From Tenacibaculum sp. M341 (GTDB lineage Bacteria; Bacteroidota; Bacteroidia; Flavobacteriales; Flavobacteriaceae): a stretch of DNA of 64,000 nt. Below the pieces are notes generated by a model, which was given only the letters and a program-made list of their open reading frames with translations, did not search any database and was not told the origin of the DNA. The position numbers were made by a program, and so were the translations under genes. The stretch's first letter is position 1, and the number at the start of each line of letters is the position of its first letter. This document shows positions 44,230 through 52,887 of this stretch, in pieces. The stretch lies in the NCBI RefSeq assembly GCF_004337695.1, contig NZ_SJXJ01000016.1:34894-98893 (forward strand), written 5' to 3'.

Positions 44230-45729
44230 TTATCTAACAGCTTTTAAAGCGTCAATATTACCATATCCAAATTGAGAATTTCTATTTGGGTAGAATTCAC
44301 CAGCACTTTTCATTTTGTTTAAAACTTGCTCACGATTCCAAGTAGGGTTTTTAGACCATACTAAAGCAGCAATACCAGCAGTAGTAGCAGTTGCTACAGA
44401 AGAACCACCAACATATCTAGCAGCATTATTATAGTAACTTAATACAGGTACAAGTTTTCCTGAATTTCTTTCCATTTCAATTGTAAAGTCAATTTTAGAT
44501 CCAGAATGACAGTTGCTACATCTCACATATCTACCTTCTTTTAATCCAGTAACAGCAACAGTTTCGTTCATGTTAGCTGGGAAAATTACACCATACCAAG
44601 TTGTAAAAGAAGTAGAAGTACCACCCGCAGCAATAATCATTTTTCCTCTACTGTAAGCATATCTAATAGCATCTCTTACTCTTGAAATACCGAAAGGAGA
44701 ACCTAATGACATAGATATTACTTTTACATCACTTCTATTACCTAAAGCAGTTAAAGCTTCAGCAACACCTCTTTTTTCATGATAATCATCAATTAAAACA
44801 TCAGCAACAGCTCTGTAAGAAACTAAGTTAGCATTGTAAGCAACTCCAACTGGTTGATTGTTATTGTTTCTAGGTGCAGTTGCAGCAGAAGCCATACTAG
44901 TACCATGAGCACATTTATCATTTACACCATCATAGTTATTAGACCATGGCCAAAAAGAATCAACATAAGTTCCATATTTTTGAACAGTTCTTCCAGACGA
45001 ATCACCATCATTAAAATTTTGATTCATTAAACTTTGCTCTGGAGAAAGTCCTGAATCTATAACAGCTACAGTAACTCCTCTACCAGTACTGTAGTTCCAT
45101 GCAGAAGGAATGTTATGTACATCAAAATTCCAAGGTACTCTCGCTCCAGGAGATACTGTTCTATAGTCAGCAGATTGAAGAGTTTCAGATCTATATCCAC
45201 ATCCAGATCCACTTAAAATTTTTGCTTGTGCATTATTGTTAGTTGCTTGCAGTGTATAAGAAGCTGGCTCTAAATATCTAACTCTCGTATCTTTTAATAA
45301 TGTTTCAATAGTTGCTTTATTTTCAACTTTAATATCAATAACATTAATATTTTCATCTACATACAACTCATCATTACCTTTATTAGTACTTTTGTAATTT
45401 TCTAAACTACGCACTAATTGTATTAAATTATCTTTTATAGGTTCAGATTCACTACTTCTTTGATATTGATCTTCACTTGTACCATATCCAATAGTTAATA
45501 TACCACCTTCATGTTGAACTGCACTCCAGATGGTATGAGCATTTGTGTCTTTCCAATAAAAATCTCCTGTATCTTCTAATGATTTTTGAATAATATCATC
45601 AATTTGACTCTTTGACAAAATTTCGGATTGTTGCTCTTCAGATTGAACATCTGGTTGAATAGTTTCATCATTATTTGAACACGATACAATAACAGCAAGC
45701 GCTGCCATGCTGAGTAGTAATTTTTTCAT
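44230..45729 (-). CDS. S8 subtilisin-family serine protease lipoprotein
   Basis: 499 residues from 45729, which gives MKKLLLSMAALAVIVSC with acylated Cys 17; 23 extra upstream codons are rejected. An N-terminal propeptide-like part runs to about residue 200. The catalytic triad follows: Asp 225 (AVIDSGL), His 275 (CAHGTSMA) and Ser 444 (GGSSVATATTAG), with the oxyanion Asn region near PANMNE. Cysteines around GRYVRCSNCHSG may form a disulfide or metal site. It is an exported endopeptidase. It is in a run of four exported peptidases. Confidence 0.9.
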   Translation of the reverse strand: MKKLLLSMAALAVIVSCSNNDETIQPDVQSEEQQSEILSKSQIDDIIQKSLEDTGDFYWKDTNAHTIWSAVQHEGGILTIGYGTSEDQYQRSSESEPIKDNLIQLVRSLENYKSTNKGNDELYVDENINVIDIKVENKATIETLLKDTRVRYLEPASYTLQATNNNAQAKILSGSGCGYRSETLQSADYRTVSPGARVPWNFDVHNIPSAWNYSTGRGVTVAVIDSGLSPEQSLMNQNFNDGDSSGRTVQKYGTYVDSFWPWSNNYDGVNDKCAHGTSMASAATAPRNNNNQPVGVAYNANLVSYRAVADVLIDDYHEKRGVAEALTALGNRSDVKVISMSLGSPFGISRVRDAIRYAYSRGKMIIAAGGTSTSFTTWYGVIFPANMNETVAVTGLKEGRYVRCSNCHSGSKIDFTIEMERNSGKLVPVLSYYNNAARYVGGSSVATATTAGIAALVWSKNPTWNREQVLNKMKSAGEFYPNRNSQFGYGNIDALKAVR

Positions 45730-45911
45730 TTTTTGAAGGGTTTTTTTTATTTGTGTAGCGAATATATAAAAAAAATCATAAAAAATGTTAAAATTCATTT
45801 TTTTGAAAGTGTTTTTTTGATGATATGGTAAAAACTAGGTGTTTTTGTGTGTTTTTTGATTAAAAAATAGCTTTTTTTGGTGTTTTAGCATCTGTTTGGT
45901 GTGGATTTGTA

Positions 45912-45945
45912 AAAAAAGCATCCTTTAAATTAAGGATGCTTTTTT
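45912..45945 (-). terminator. Intrinsic terminator of the M28 peptidase gene
   Basis: A perfect 13-bp stem between 45912-45925 and 45932-45945 with A-run/T-run flanks, usable in both directions. It lies beyond the stop of the minus-strand M28 gene. Confidence 0.85.
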
Positions 45946-45990
45946 ATGTGTTAGCGTTTTTGATTAAATGATAAAAACAATAATTTATTG

Positions 45991-46968
45991 TTATTCTAGT
46001 GTTATCCTTGTGGGGGTGTCTTTTCCATCAATAATACTACTAGTTCCAACTGTTATGGCTTGTATGGTTTCGGTTAGAACATCAATTTTTAAAGTAGATG
46101 TTTCGTCAGTAACTTTATGGTAGTCGGGGTCAGTATCGATGGGAGTGGTACAAAATGTATGAGAAGGTACTCCTAATTTAGCTAATGAAGCATTATCAGA
46201 TCTAAAAAATAGATTATATTTAGGATAAGGATCAGGGAATAATTTGTATCCAGTACCTATTAAATTATTTTGAATTATTTTTCCAAAATTTGATCTATGA
46301 AAACCAGTTAACCATGCAGTTTTTGGACCAGTTTTTGGCTCTTTACCTATGAGTTCTAAATTGATACCAGCTACAAACTTTTCGGGATTAATATTTTTTC
46401 CAAAATGCTTAGATCCAATAAGTCCCATTTCTTCAGCAGTAAAACAAGCAAAAATTAAACTACGCTCATTGTTTTTATTCTTTGCATAATATTCAGCTAA
46501 AGCCAAAACTCCAACAACACCAGAAGCATCGTCATTTGCACCATTATAAATACGATCTCCTGAACCACTTTTTTTCATACCTAAATGATCATGATGAGCA
46601 GATATAATTACAAATTCATCTTTTTTACTTTTACCTTCTAATACTCCAATTATATTGCTCATTTGAATACCTGTGTAGCTAAATTTTTGTCTGTAAGAAC
46701 TTAAAGTATCAAAAAAAGTTAAACCTAAACGTTTGTATTGTTGTTCAATATATTTAGTAGTTTTTTCCATTCCTGGAGTTCCAGGTTTTCTACCTTCCAT
46801 TTCATCAGAAGCAAGTATGTTTAAATGTTTTTTAATTAAGGTGCTATCTATTTTAGTAGGTTGTTTTTCTTGAGCGACCTGAGCATATATCTTTTCGTTT
46901 TTTTTGTTTGCTTTTTTATGACAACTACAAATAATAAGTAACGTAAAACAGATGAGTGTTTTTTTCAT
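45991..46968 (-). CDS. M28 family aminopeptidase-like lipoprotein
   Basis: 325 residues; lipobox CSCH with Cys near 16. The M28 zinc-site segments are in order: ISAHHDHLGM (His), YNGANDDASGVVGVLALAEYY (Asp), FTAEEMGLIGSKHFG (Glu-Glu) and SDNASLAKLGVPSHTFCTTPIDTDPDYH (Asp and His). It removes amino-terminal residues from peptides at the cell envelope. It is divergent from kdsA and shares a 70-bp intergenic region with it. Confidence 0.9.
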   Translation of the reverse strand: MKKTLICFTLLIICSCHKKANKKNEKIYAQVAQEKQPTKIDSTLIKKHLNILASDEMEGRKPGTPGMEKTTKYIEQQYKRLGLTFFDTLSSYRQKFSYTGIQMSNIIGVLEGKSKKDEFVIISAHHDHLGMKKSGSGDRIYNGANDDASGVVGVLALAEYYAKNKNNERSLIFACFTAEEMGLIGSKHFGKNINPEKFVAGINLELIGKEPKTGPKTAWLTGFHRSNFGKIIQNNLIGTGYKLFPDPYPKYNLFFRSDNASLAKLGVPSHTFCTTPIDTDPDYHKVTDETSTLKIDVLTETIQAITVGTSSIIDGKDTPTRITLE

Positions 46969-47012
46969 GGTATGATCATTTTTAAAATTTAAAGATAGCT
47001 AATTAAATTTCG

Positions 47013-47020
47013 TAATTTTG
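47013..47020 (+). promoter_or_regulatory. -7 element of kdsA
   Basis: TAATTTTG matches the Bacteroidota -7 form; the transcript start would be near 47027. No clear -33 TTG is found upstream. It supports the ATG at 47039 over the TTG at 47018. Confidence 0.4.
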
Positions 47021-47038
47021 CCCCAAAATACAACTGAA

Positions 47039-47857
47039 ATGAACTTATCATTAATACCAAATATAAAGCATACCGATTCGAATAATTTTTTCTTATTAGC
47101 AGGACCTTGTGCCATTGAAGGAGAAGATATGGCGTTAAGAATAGCTGAAAAAGTAGTTGAAATTACTAATAAACTAGAAATTCCTTATGTGTTTAAAGGA
47201 AGTTTTAAAAAAGCGAATAGAAGTAGAATTGATAGTTTTACAGGTATAGGTGATGAAAAAGCCTTAAAAATATTAAAGAAGGTTTCTGAAACTTTTGAAG
47301 TACCTACGGTTACAGATATTCATGAGGTTTCTAATGCTGAAAAAGCTGCTAATTATGTTGACGTTTTACAAATTCCAGCATTTTTAGTACGTCAAACTGA
47401 TTTAGTAGTTGCTGCAGCTAAAACAGGGAAAGTCGTAAATCTTAAAAAAGGACAATTTATGAGTCCGGAAGCTATGCAACATGCTGTTAAAAAGGTAAAA
47501 GATTCAGGAAATGATAAAGCTTGGATAACTGAAAGAGGTACTATGTTTGGTTATCAAGACATGTTAGTTGATTTTAGAGGGATTCCTACTATGCAACAAT
47601 ATGCTCCAACAGTATTAGATGTTACTCATTCGTTACAACAACCAAATCAAAGTTCAGGAGTAACAGGAGGAAGACCAGATATGATTGAAACTATTGCAAG
47701 AGCTGGTGTAGTAAACAACGTAGATGGATTGTTTATGGAAACTCACTTTGATCCTGCAAATGCAAAATCAGACGGAGCTAATATGTTACACATTGATTAT
47801 TTAGAAAAGTTACTTACTAATTTGGTTGCCATCAGAAAAACAATCAACTCTTTATAA
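47039..47857 (+). CDS. kdsA: 3-deoxy-8-phosphooctulonate (KDO-8-P) synthase
   Basis: 272 residues from the ATG at 47039 (MNLSLIPNIKH). The KdsA core is intact: LLAGPCAIEGEDMALRIAE, FKGSFKKANRSRIDSFTGIG and VTDIHEVSNAEKAANYVDVLQIPAFLVRQTDLV, then the C-terminal ANKSDGANML-like end. It condenses phosphoenolpyruvate with arabinose 5-phosphate to make the KDO precursor of lipopolysaccharide. It is separated by 25 bp from the transglutaminase-like gene. Confidence 0.94.
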   Translation: MNLSLIPNIKHTDSNNFFLLAGPCAIEGEDMALRIAEKVVEITNKLEIPYVFKGSFKKANRSRIDSFTGIGDEKALKILKKVSETFEVPTVTDIHEVSNAEKAANYVDVLQIPAFLVRQTDLVVAAAKTGKVVNLKKGQFMSPEAMQHAVKKVKDSGNDKAWITERGTMFGYQDMLVDFRGIPTMQQYAPTVLDVTHSLQQPNQSSGVTGGRPDMIETIARAGVVNNVDGLFMETHFDPANAKSDGANMLHIDYLEKLLTNLVAIRKTINSL

Positions 47858-47882
47858 TTGCTTAGTAAGAAATTAGATTAGT

Positions 47883-48440
47883 TTGAATTTTAATATAACA
47901 ACATTATTACCATTATCGGAGCTTGTTATTTCTAAAGGTATTCAAGATTGGATTTCATTGGTATCTCATGTTAAGAATTTACCTTACGGAAGGAATGAAA
48001 ATAGGGAAGATTTATCTTTAGTAATAAAAGAAGGAAAAGGTAGTTGTAGTTCAAAGCATGCTTTTTTATGCGAAGTAGCTAGAGAAAACGCTATTGATAA
48101 TATTCAATTAGTATTAGGAGTTTATAAAATGACTTCTGCAAATACGAATATTTTACACACTGAAGAAAACTTCGGGTTACCTTATATTCCAGAGGCTCAT
48201 TGTTATTTGAAAATTAATGCTGAAAGAGTAGATGTAACTTCGGAAACAGCTTCTTTTTTTAATTTGAAAGATGCTATTTTGTACGAAGAAATAATTTTAC
48301 CAAGTCAGGTAGCTGCTTATAAAGTAGACTTTCACAAAAAGTTTATAAAGAATTGGGTAAAAGAAGAAAGGATAACTAAAACTTTTGAAGAAGTTTGGTC
48401 AGCTAGAGAAGCGTGTATCAGATATTTGTCAGAATCTTAA
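47883..48440 (+). CDS. Transglutaminase-like cysteine protein, TTG start
   Basis: 185 residues read from a TTG at 47883. A transglutaminase/NlpC-like triad is visible: Cys 55 in KGSCSSKHAFLCEVA, His 106 in PEAHCYLKI and Asp 117 in ERVDVTSE. No signal peptide, so it is probably cytoplasmic. Such small domains act as peptidases, acyltransferases or unknown enzymes. The next gene begins 42 bp later. It may belong to the kdsA transcript. Exact activity unknown. Confidence 0.65.
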   Translation: MNFNITTLLPLSELVISKGIQDWISLVSHVKNLPYGRNENREDLSLVIKEGKGSCSSKHAFLCEVARENAIDNIQLVLGVYKMTSANTNILHTEENFGLPYIPEAHCYLKINAERVDVTSETASFFNLKDAILYEEIILPSQVAAYKVDFHKKFIKNWVKEERITKTFEEVWSAREACIRYLSES

Positions 48441-48482
48441 ATTAAATAGAGATTCTCTACTTATATTATTTCAATAAAACTT

Positions 48483-48968
48483 ATGGAAATAATTATTGTA
48501 TTCATTTTATTATTAATCAATTTAAGTGTTATTACTTATCAAGATTTTAAAGAACGACAAGTTGTAGTTTTACTTTTTGTTTCTGCAATTTTATTAGGAT
48601 TAGGTTTGTTTGCTTTAAATGCTAATATTACTCTTTTACTAGTGAGTATTAAAGTGAATTTATTGGTCATTTTAGCGGTGTTTTTAACACTGTATGTATA
48701 TGCAAAGTTTAAAATGAAAATGAAATTATCAGAAACCATAGGTTTAGGAGATGCTTTTTTCTTTATTTTTTTAGCTTGTAGTTTCCCAATAATCACATTT
48801 TTAACCTTATTTTCAACCTCTTTAATTTTTTCCTTAATTTTGTTCCTGATTTTAAAATCAGGATTAAAAGACAAAACAGTTCCTTTAGCAGGATTGCAAT
48901 CTTTATTTGTTGCTATCGTTTTGTTAATTAACAAGTTATTTGATGTTATTAATTTATACGCTATTTAA
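48483..48968 (+). CDS. Short type IV prepilin peptidase-like (A24) membrane protein
   Basis: 161 residues, about six hydrophobic segments. The two active-site aspartates of A24 peptidases are conserved in context: Asp 21 in TYQDFKERQV and Asp 90 in the GLGD motif (87-90). It lacks the N-terminal methyltransferase domain of PilD/GspO and so is of the short, TadV/CpaA-like size. It would cleave the class III signal of the pilin-like proteins encoded just downstream. It is the first gene of the plus-strand half of the secretion cluster. Confidence 0.72.
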   Translation: MEIIIVFILLLINLSVITYQDFKERQVVVLLFVSAILLGLGLFALNANITLLLVSIKVNLLVILAVFLTLYVYAKFKMKMKLSETIGLGDAFFFIFLACSFPIITFLTLFSTSLIFSLILFLILKSGLKDKTVPLAGLQSLFVAIVLLINKLFDVINLYAI

Positions 48969-50378
48969 TTGAAAAAAGAAGACTTAGAATTATCATCAGA
49001 AGTTATCCAAAACATAACTTCAGAACAAGCTTACAGTTATAGAATTGTTCCGATAGAAAATACTCCAGTATTAAAATTTCTTACAGATTCTGATGATATA
49101 GAAAATTTAGCACTAGAGTTACAAATAGTACTGAATAAAGAAATTGTTTTAGAAAAAGAATCACAAGAAGTAGTAGACTTTTTGTTGAGAAAAAATTATC
49201 GAAAGAAAGATAAAAAACTAACAAGAGCAGCGTTACAATATTCAGAAGATTTTTTATTAAGTATGATTCACGAAGCCAAAAATATTGGAAGTAGTGATAT
49301 ACATTTTGAAACTTTTGAAAAAAAGAATAAAGTACGTTTTAGAATAGATGGAAAGCTTTTAGAGCGCTACACTATCAATCATTCAGAATATCCAAAAATA
49401 GTCAACCGAATAAAAATCATGGCTGGTTTAGATATTTCTGAAAAAAGATTACCACAAGATGGACGTATAAATATTGCTACAAGTGATGGCGATTTTGATA
49501 TTCGTGTATCTTCTTTACCAACATTACATGGTGAAAAATTAGTACTTCGTATTTTATCTAAAAATAGTGTGAATATTCAGTTAGAAAATTTAGGTTTTAC
49601 AGAAGAAGAATTACGAACCTATAAATCGGCAGTGAAAAAGCCAAACGGAATTGTTTTAATTTCGGGTCCTACAGGTTCTGGTAAAACAACAACGTTGTAT
49701 GCTACGCTAAAATTATTAAATACTGATGATACGAATATTTTAACAATTGAAGATCCTGTTGAATATACTTTAGAAGGAATTAATCAAGTTCAATTAAAAG
49801 AAAGTATAGGTTTAAATTTTGCAAGTACATTAAGAACATTTTTACGTCAAGATCCTGATATTATAATGGTTGGAGAGATACGTGATGTAGATACTGCAAA
49901 CATGGCAATTAGAGCCTCGTTAACAGGGCATTTGGTATTATCAACAATTCATACAAATTCAGCTTGGGCTACTGTGTCGAGGCTAATTGATATGGGAGTA
50001 CCTCCTTTTTTAATAGCTAGTACACTAAATGTTAGTGTGGCTCAGCGTTTAGTTAGAAAATTATGTAATTCATGTAAGCAAGAGGTTTCAATCAATGATG
50101 AGGATTTACCAACAGAATACAAAGATATGTTAGGAAAAACTCATTATAAAGCAGTTGGCTGTGGAGATTGTTATCATACAGGTTATAAAGGAAGAAAAGC
50201 AATTTATGAAATCATTCCTATAACTAAAGAATTGGTGAAGTGTATTGAAGAAAAAGAATCAGATGTATCAATGTATTTAAGAGAAAATAAAATAGCAACA
50301 TTAAAAGATAATGCTATTTCATTGGTAGCTGATGGTACTACATCTATTGAAGAAATTTATCCTTTATTAATATCGTAA
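48969..50378 (+). CDS. gspE: GspE/PilB-type secretion ATPase
   Basis: 469 residues, TTG start one base after the previous stop codon. N-terminal (N2-type) domain to about 200, then Walker A GPTGSGKT at 233-240, the Asp box (DDTNILTIEDPVEYTLEG), Walker B/His box RQDPDIIMVGEIRD and the C-terminal zinc-binding cysteines (CNSCK and CGDCYHTGYKGR). It powers pseudopilus or pilus assembly from the cytoplasmic face. Family members are 450-570 residues, so it is complete. Confidence 0.92.
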   Translation: MKKEDLELSSEVIQNITSEQAYSYRIVPIENTPVLKFLTDSDDIENLALELQIVLNKEIVLEKESQEVVDFLLRKNYRKKDKKLTRAALQYSEDFLLSMIHEAKNIGSSDIHFETFEKKNKVRFRIDGKLLERYTINHSEYPKIVNRIKIMAGLDISEKRLPQDGRINIATSDGDFDIRVSSLPTLHGEKLVLRILSKNSVNIQLENLGFTEEELRTYKSAVKKPNGIVLISGPTGSGKTTTLYATLKLLNTDDTNILTIEDPVEYTLEGINQVQLKESIGLNFASTLRTFLRQDPDIIMVGEIRDVDTANMAIRASLTGHLVLSTIHTNSAWATVSRLIDMGVPPFLIASTLNVSVAQRLVRKLCNSCKQEVSINDEDLPTEYKDMLGKTHYKAVGCGDCYHTGYKGRKAIYEIIPITKELVKCIEEKESDVSMYLRENKIATLKDNAISLVADGTTSIEEIYPLLIS

Positions 50379-50380
50379 CA

Positions 50381-50839
50381 ATGACAAAGCAACAAAAAAC
50401 AACGTTATTATTAGTAGCTGTACTTGCAATTTGGGGAGCTATTGGATATCAAATTTATAGTAAGTTAGATACAGATGAAGCTATTGTAATTACTAACAGT
50501 ATTGTTGAAAATTACAAACCAGAAAAAATAGAAAAAAGAATTGCTTACACAGTTAATGACGATTACAGAGATCCTTTTTTAGGAACGATTAAAACAGAAA
50601 AAAAGAAGGTAAAAAAGAAATCAGTTCCTAAAAGTAATCCAAGTATTCCATTTCCTAATATTATTTATAATGGAGTTGTAACGGGTGGAGGAACTAAATC
50701 ATATGTACTAACAATTCAAGGAAAACAAGAGTTGTTTAAAAAAGGAGAAACTATAAAAAAGATAAAGTTGCTTCAGGCGAATGATGAAAAAATTAAAGTA
50801 CGCTTTAATGGTGTTACTAAATCTTTCGAATTAAAATAA
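50381..50839 (+). CDS. GspC/PilP-like inner-membrane assembly protein
   Basis: 152 residues, one N-terminal membrane helix (TTLLLVAVLAIWGAIGYQIYS) and a Lys-rich linker. The C-terminal beta domain (NIIYNGVVTGGGTKSYVLTIQGKQELFKKGETIKKIKLLQANDEKIKVRFNGVTKSFELK) has the layout of the HR domain of GspC and of PilP, which contact the secretin. It is placed between the ATPase and pilin-like genes, with its stop overlapping the next start by one base. Identity is inferred from size and context. Confidence 0.65.
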   Translation: MTKQQKTTLLLVAVLAIWGAIGYQIYSKLDTDEAIVITNSIVENYKPEKIEKRIAYTVNDDYRDPFLGTIKTEKKKVKKKSVPKSNPSIPFPNIIYNGVVTGGGTKSYVLTIQGKQELFKKGETIKKIKLLQANDEKIKVRFNGVTKSFELK

Positions 50840-52098
50840 TGTGGATTTTTAAAAAAGTTAAAGCAGGTGCATTGCAATATGTGCTGGTAATATCAGTGGT
50901 AATAGCATTGATTGTTTTTGCTTTTATTCAATTAATACATCTTCAACAAAGGGTTAACATAAAAAATATTTTTTTTAAAGAAGCTGTCCGAAATGTTCAA
51001 GAGGGATTTGATTATTTACATGATACCAAGGTAGACTATGGAGAAAGTCAAGTACAACTTTCAAGCAATCAGCAAGAGCAAACTTCTTTTAACAAAAAGC
51101 ATTGGGGTGTTTTTGATTTGGTAACTATTACATCAAAAGTGAAAAACGAAATATTTCAGAAAAGTGCAATTGTTGGAAATCATAATCCTAAACAAAATGC
51201 ACTGTATTTGAAAGAGAATAATATGCCTTTAATAGTTGTAGGAAACACTAAAATTACTGGAAATGCATCTTTACCAAAGCAAGGAGTAAATACAGGAAAT
51301 ATTTCTGGGAATTCATACTACAATAATTTGCTTATTTATGGTAGGCAGAAGTTAAGTAGTACTTCATTACCAGCAGTAAAAAACCTATCGTATTTAAAAA
51401 CAATGCGTACTTCTGTTTTTACAAATGCATCAGATTCGTATTTTGAGTTGGAAGAAGGTTTAGAAAAAGAGCAATCTTTTTCAGAAAAAACACTGTACAC
51501 AATTGCGAATGCTTTTTTGAATGTTCGAGATGTTACCTTAAAAGGAAATATAATTTTGTGTTCAAATACTAAAATAAAAGTAAGTAATTCTGCTGTTTTA
51601 GAGGATGTAATTTTAGTTGCTCCGGTAATTGAAATAGCAGCTAATACAAAAGGTACTTTTCAAGCAATTGCTAGTCAAGAATTAAAAGTAGGAAAAGGAT
51701 GTCAGTTAAATTACCCATCAGCATTAGTGGTTATTTCTAAAGAAAATAAAGTATCTGCAACTAATCAAAAGCCACCTCTTTTTATAGATAGTAAATCTAA
51801 AATAAAAGGAGTTGTACTTTTTAATGCTGATGATATTAAAAAAAGTAATTTTAATCAGCAAGTTGTAATTTCTAAAGATGTAGAAGTTAAAGGAGAAGTT
51901 TTTTGTAATCGAAATTTAGAATTATTAGGTACTGTTATAGGTTCAGTGTATACCAATAAATTTATCACCAAACAGTTTGGTAGTACTTATGTAAACCATT
52001 TGTATAATGCTATAATTAATAGGAAAAAACTTTCCAATCAATATGCTGGTATGTTAATTGAAAATCAACAACAAAAAGTAGCAAAATGGGTACAATAG
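50839..52098 (+). CDS. Pilin-like / GspK-position protein with bactofilin-like repeats
   Basis: 419 residues. The N-terminus (KVKAGALQYVLVISVVIALIVFAFIQLIHLQQRV) is a short basic leader and a helix of the prepilin type, but the usual Glu at +5 is not found. The bulk is beta-rich with repeated short units (DVTLKGNIILCSNTKIKVSNS and VEVKGEVFCNRNLELLGTVIGSVYTN), resembling bactofilin or polymer-forming folds. It may be the large, GspK-like minor pseudopilin, or an unrelated scaffold. It overlaps the next gene by 13 bp. Confidence 0.6.
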   Translation: MWIFKKVKAGALQYVLVISVVIALIVFAFIQLIHLQQRVNIKNIFFKEAVRNVQEGFDYLHDTKVDYGESQVQLSSNQQEQTSFNKKHWGVFDLVTITSKVKNEIFQKSAIVGNHNPKQNALYLKENNMPLIVVGNTKITGNASLPKQGVNTGNISGNSYYNNLLIYGRQKLSSTSLPAVKNLSYLKTMRTSVFTNASDSYFELEEGLEKEQSFSEKTLYTIANAFLNVRDVTLKGNIILCSNTKIKVSNSAVLEDVILVAPVIEIAANTKGTFQAIASQELKVGKGCQLNYPSALVVISKENKVSATNQKPPLFIDSKSKIKGVVLFNADDIKKSNFNQQVVISKDVEVKGEVFCNRNLELLGTVIGSVYTNKFITKQFGSTYVNHLYNAIINRKKLSNQYAGMLIENQQQKVAKWVQ

Positions 52099-52433
52099 GT
52101 TGGTTACAAAAAAAAGTAAAAGCATCTTCCTTAACAGAAGTACTTACAGCTTCTGTAATTATGATGATTGTTTTTGGGATTGCAGTAACGGTTTTAGGAG
52201 CGTTAATAGAATCATTAGTTAATAAAAACACACAGTATATAGAGAATGAATTAAATGAAATTCATTATTTATTAGAGCACCAGCAGATAAAAATTCCTTT
52301 TGAAGAAGAAATGAAAGATTGGAATGTAACAGTAGAGAAGGAAAGTGATTCTGACTTTATTATTATACAAGCTGTACATCTTAAAACAAAGAAAAAGGTA
52401 CACCGTAAAATTATTTCGTATGAGAAATTTTAA
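52086..52433 (+). CDS. Minor pseudopilin, class III signal
   Basis: 115 residues, with the prepilin segment KKVKASSLTEVLTASVIMMIVFGIAV: basic leader, cleavage after Ala, Ser at +1 and Glu at +5, then a hydrophobic helix. The short soluble part (about 75 residues) has no recognised fold. It overlaps the preceding gene by 13 bp and the next by 14 bp, evidence of tight translational coupling of the pilin-like genes. Confidence 0.72.
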   Translation: MGTIGWLQKKVKASSLTEVLTASVIMMIVFGIAVTVLGALIESLVNKNTQYIENELNEIHYLLEHQQIKIPFEEEMKDWNVTVEKESDSDFIIIQAVHLKTKKKVHRKIISYEKF

Positions 52434-52887
52434 AAAAGTAAAAGGTTTTACATTAAGTGAAATGTTGGTGGTATTAGTAATTTCTAGTATTGTTATCTCT
52501 ATTGCTTTTTTATCATTATCTATGGTTCAAAAACAGGTGCAATCTATTCGTAAAAACTTAAATGTAAAACAAGAGCTTCAATTTTTAGAACGCTCATTGT
52601 GGGGAGATTTTAATTTATTTGAAGTAACATATTTAAATAGAGAAGATGTTTTATCGTTTAAAACATCAAAGGGTGAAATTATTTACGAGTTTTACGATGA
52701 CTATATTTTAAAAGATCAAGATACATTTTTAATAAAAATAAATGATAAACGTATGTATTTGGATGGTGTAGAGGTAAAAGAAGGAACTATAGATGCTATT
52801 CAGCTTGAAACTTCTCCAATTTTCGGAAATACAAACGTGTTTGTTTTTAAAAATAAAGATGCTTCTTTTTATATCAATAATGAATAA
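52420..52887 (+). CDS. Minor pseudopilin (GspJ/GspI-like)
   Basis: 155 residues from the ATG at 52420. A start at 52345 would add 25 residues in front of the class III signal and is rejected. The signal is MRNFKKVKGFTLSEMLVVLVISSIVISIAFLSL: cleavage after Gly, Phe at +1, Glu at +5. The C-terminal part is beta-rich. It overlaps the preceding pseudopilin gene by 14 bp and the gspF-like gene by one base. Confidence 0.78.
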   Translation: MRNFKKVKGFTLSEMLVVLVISSIVISIAFLSLSMVQKQVQSIRKNLNVKQELQFLERSLWGDFNLFEVTYLNREDVLSFKTSKGEIIYEFYDDYILKDQDTFLIKINDKRMYLDGVEVKEGTIDAIQLETSPIFGNTNVFVFKNKDASFYINNE

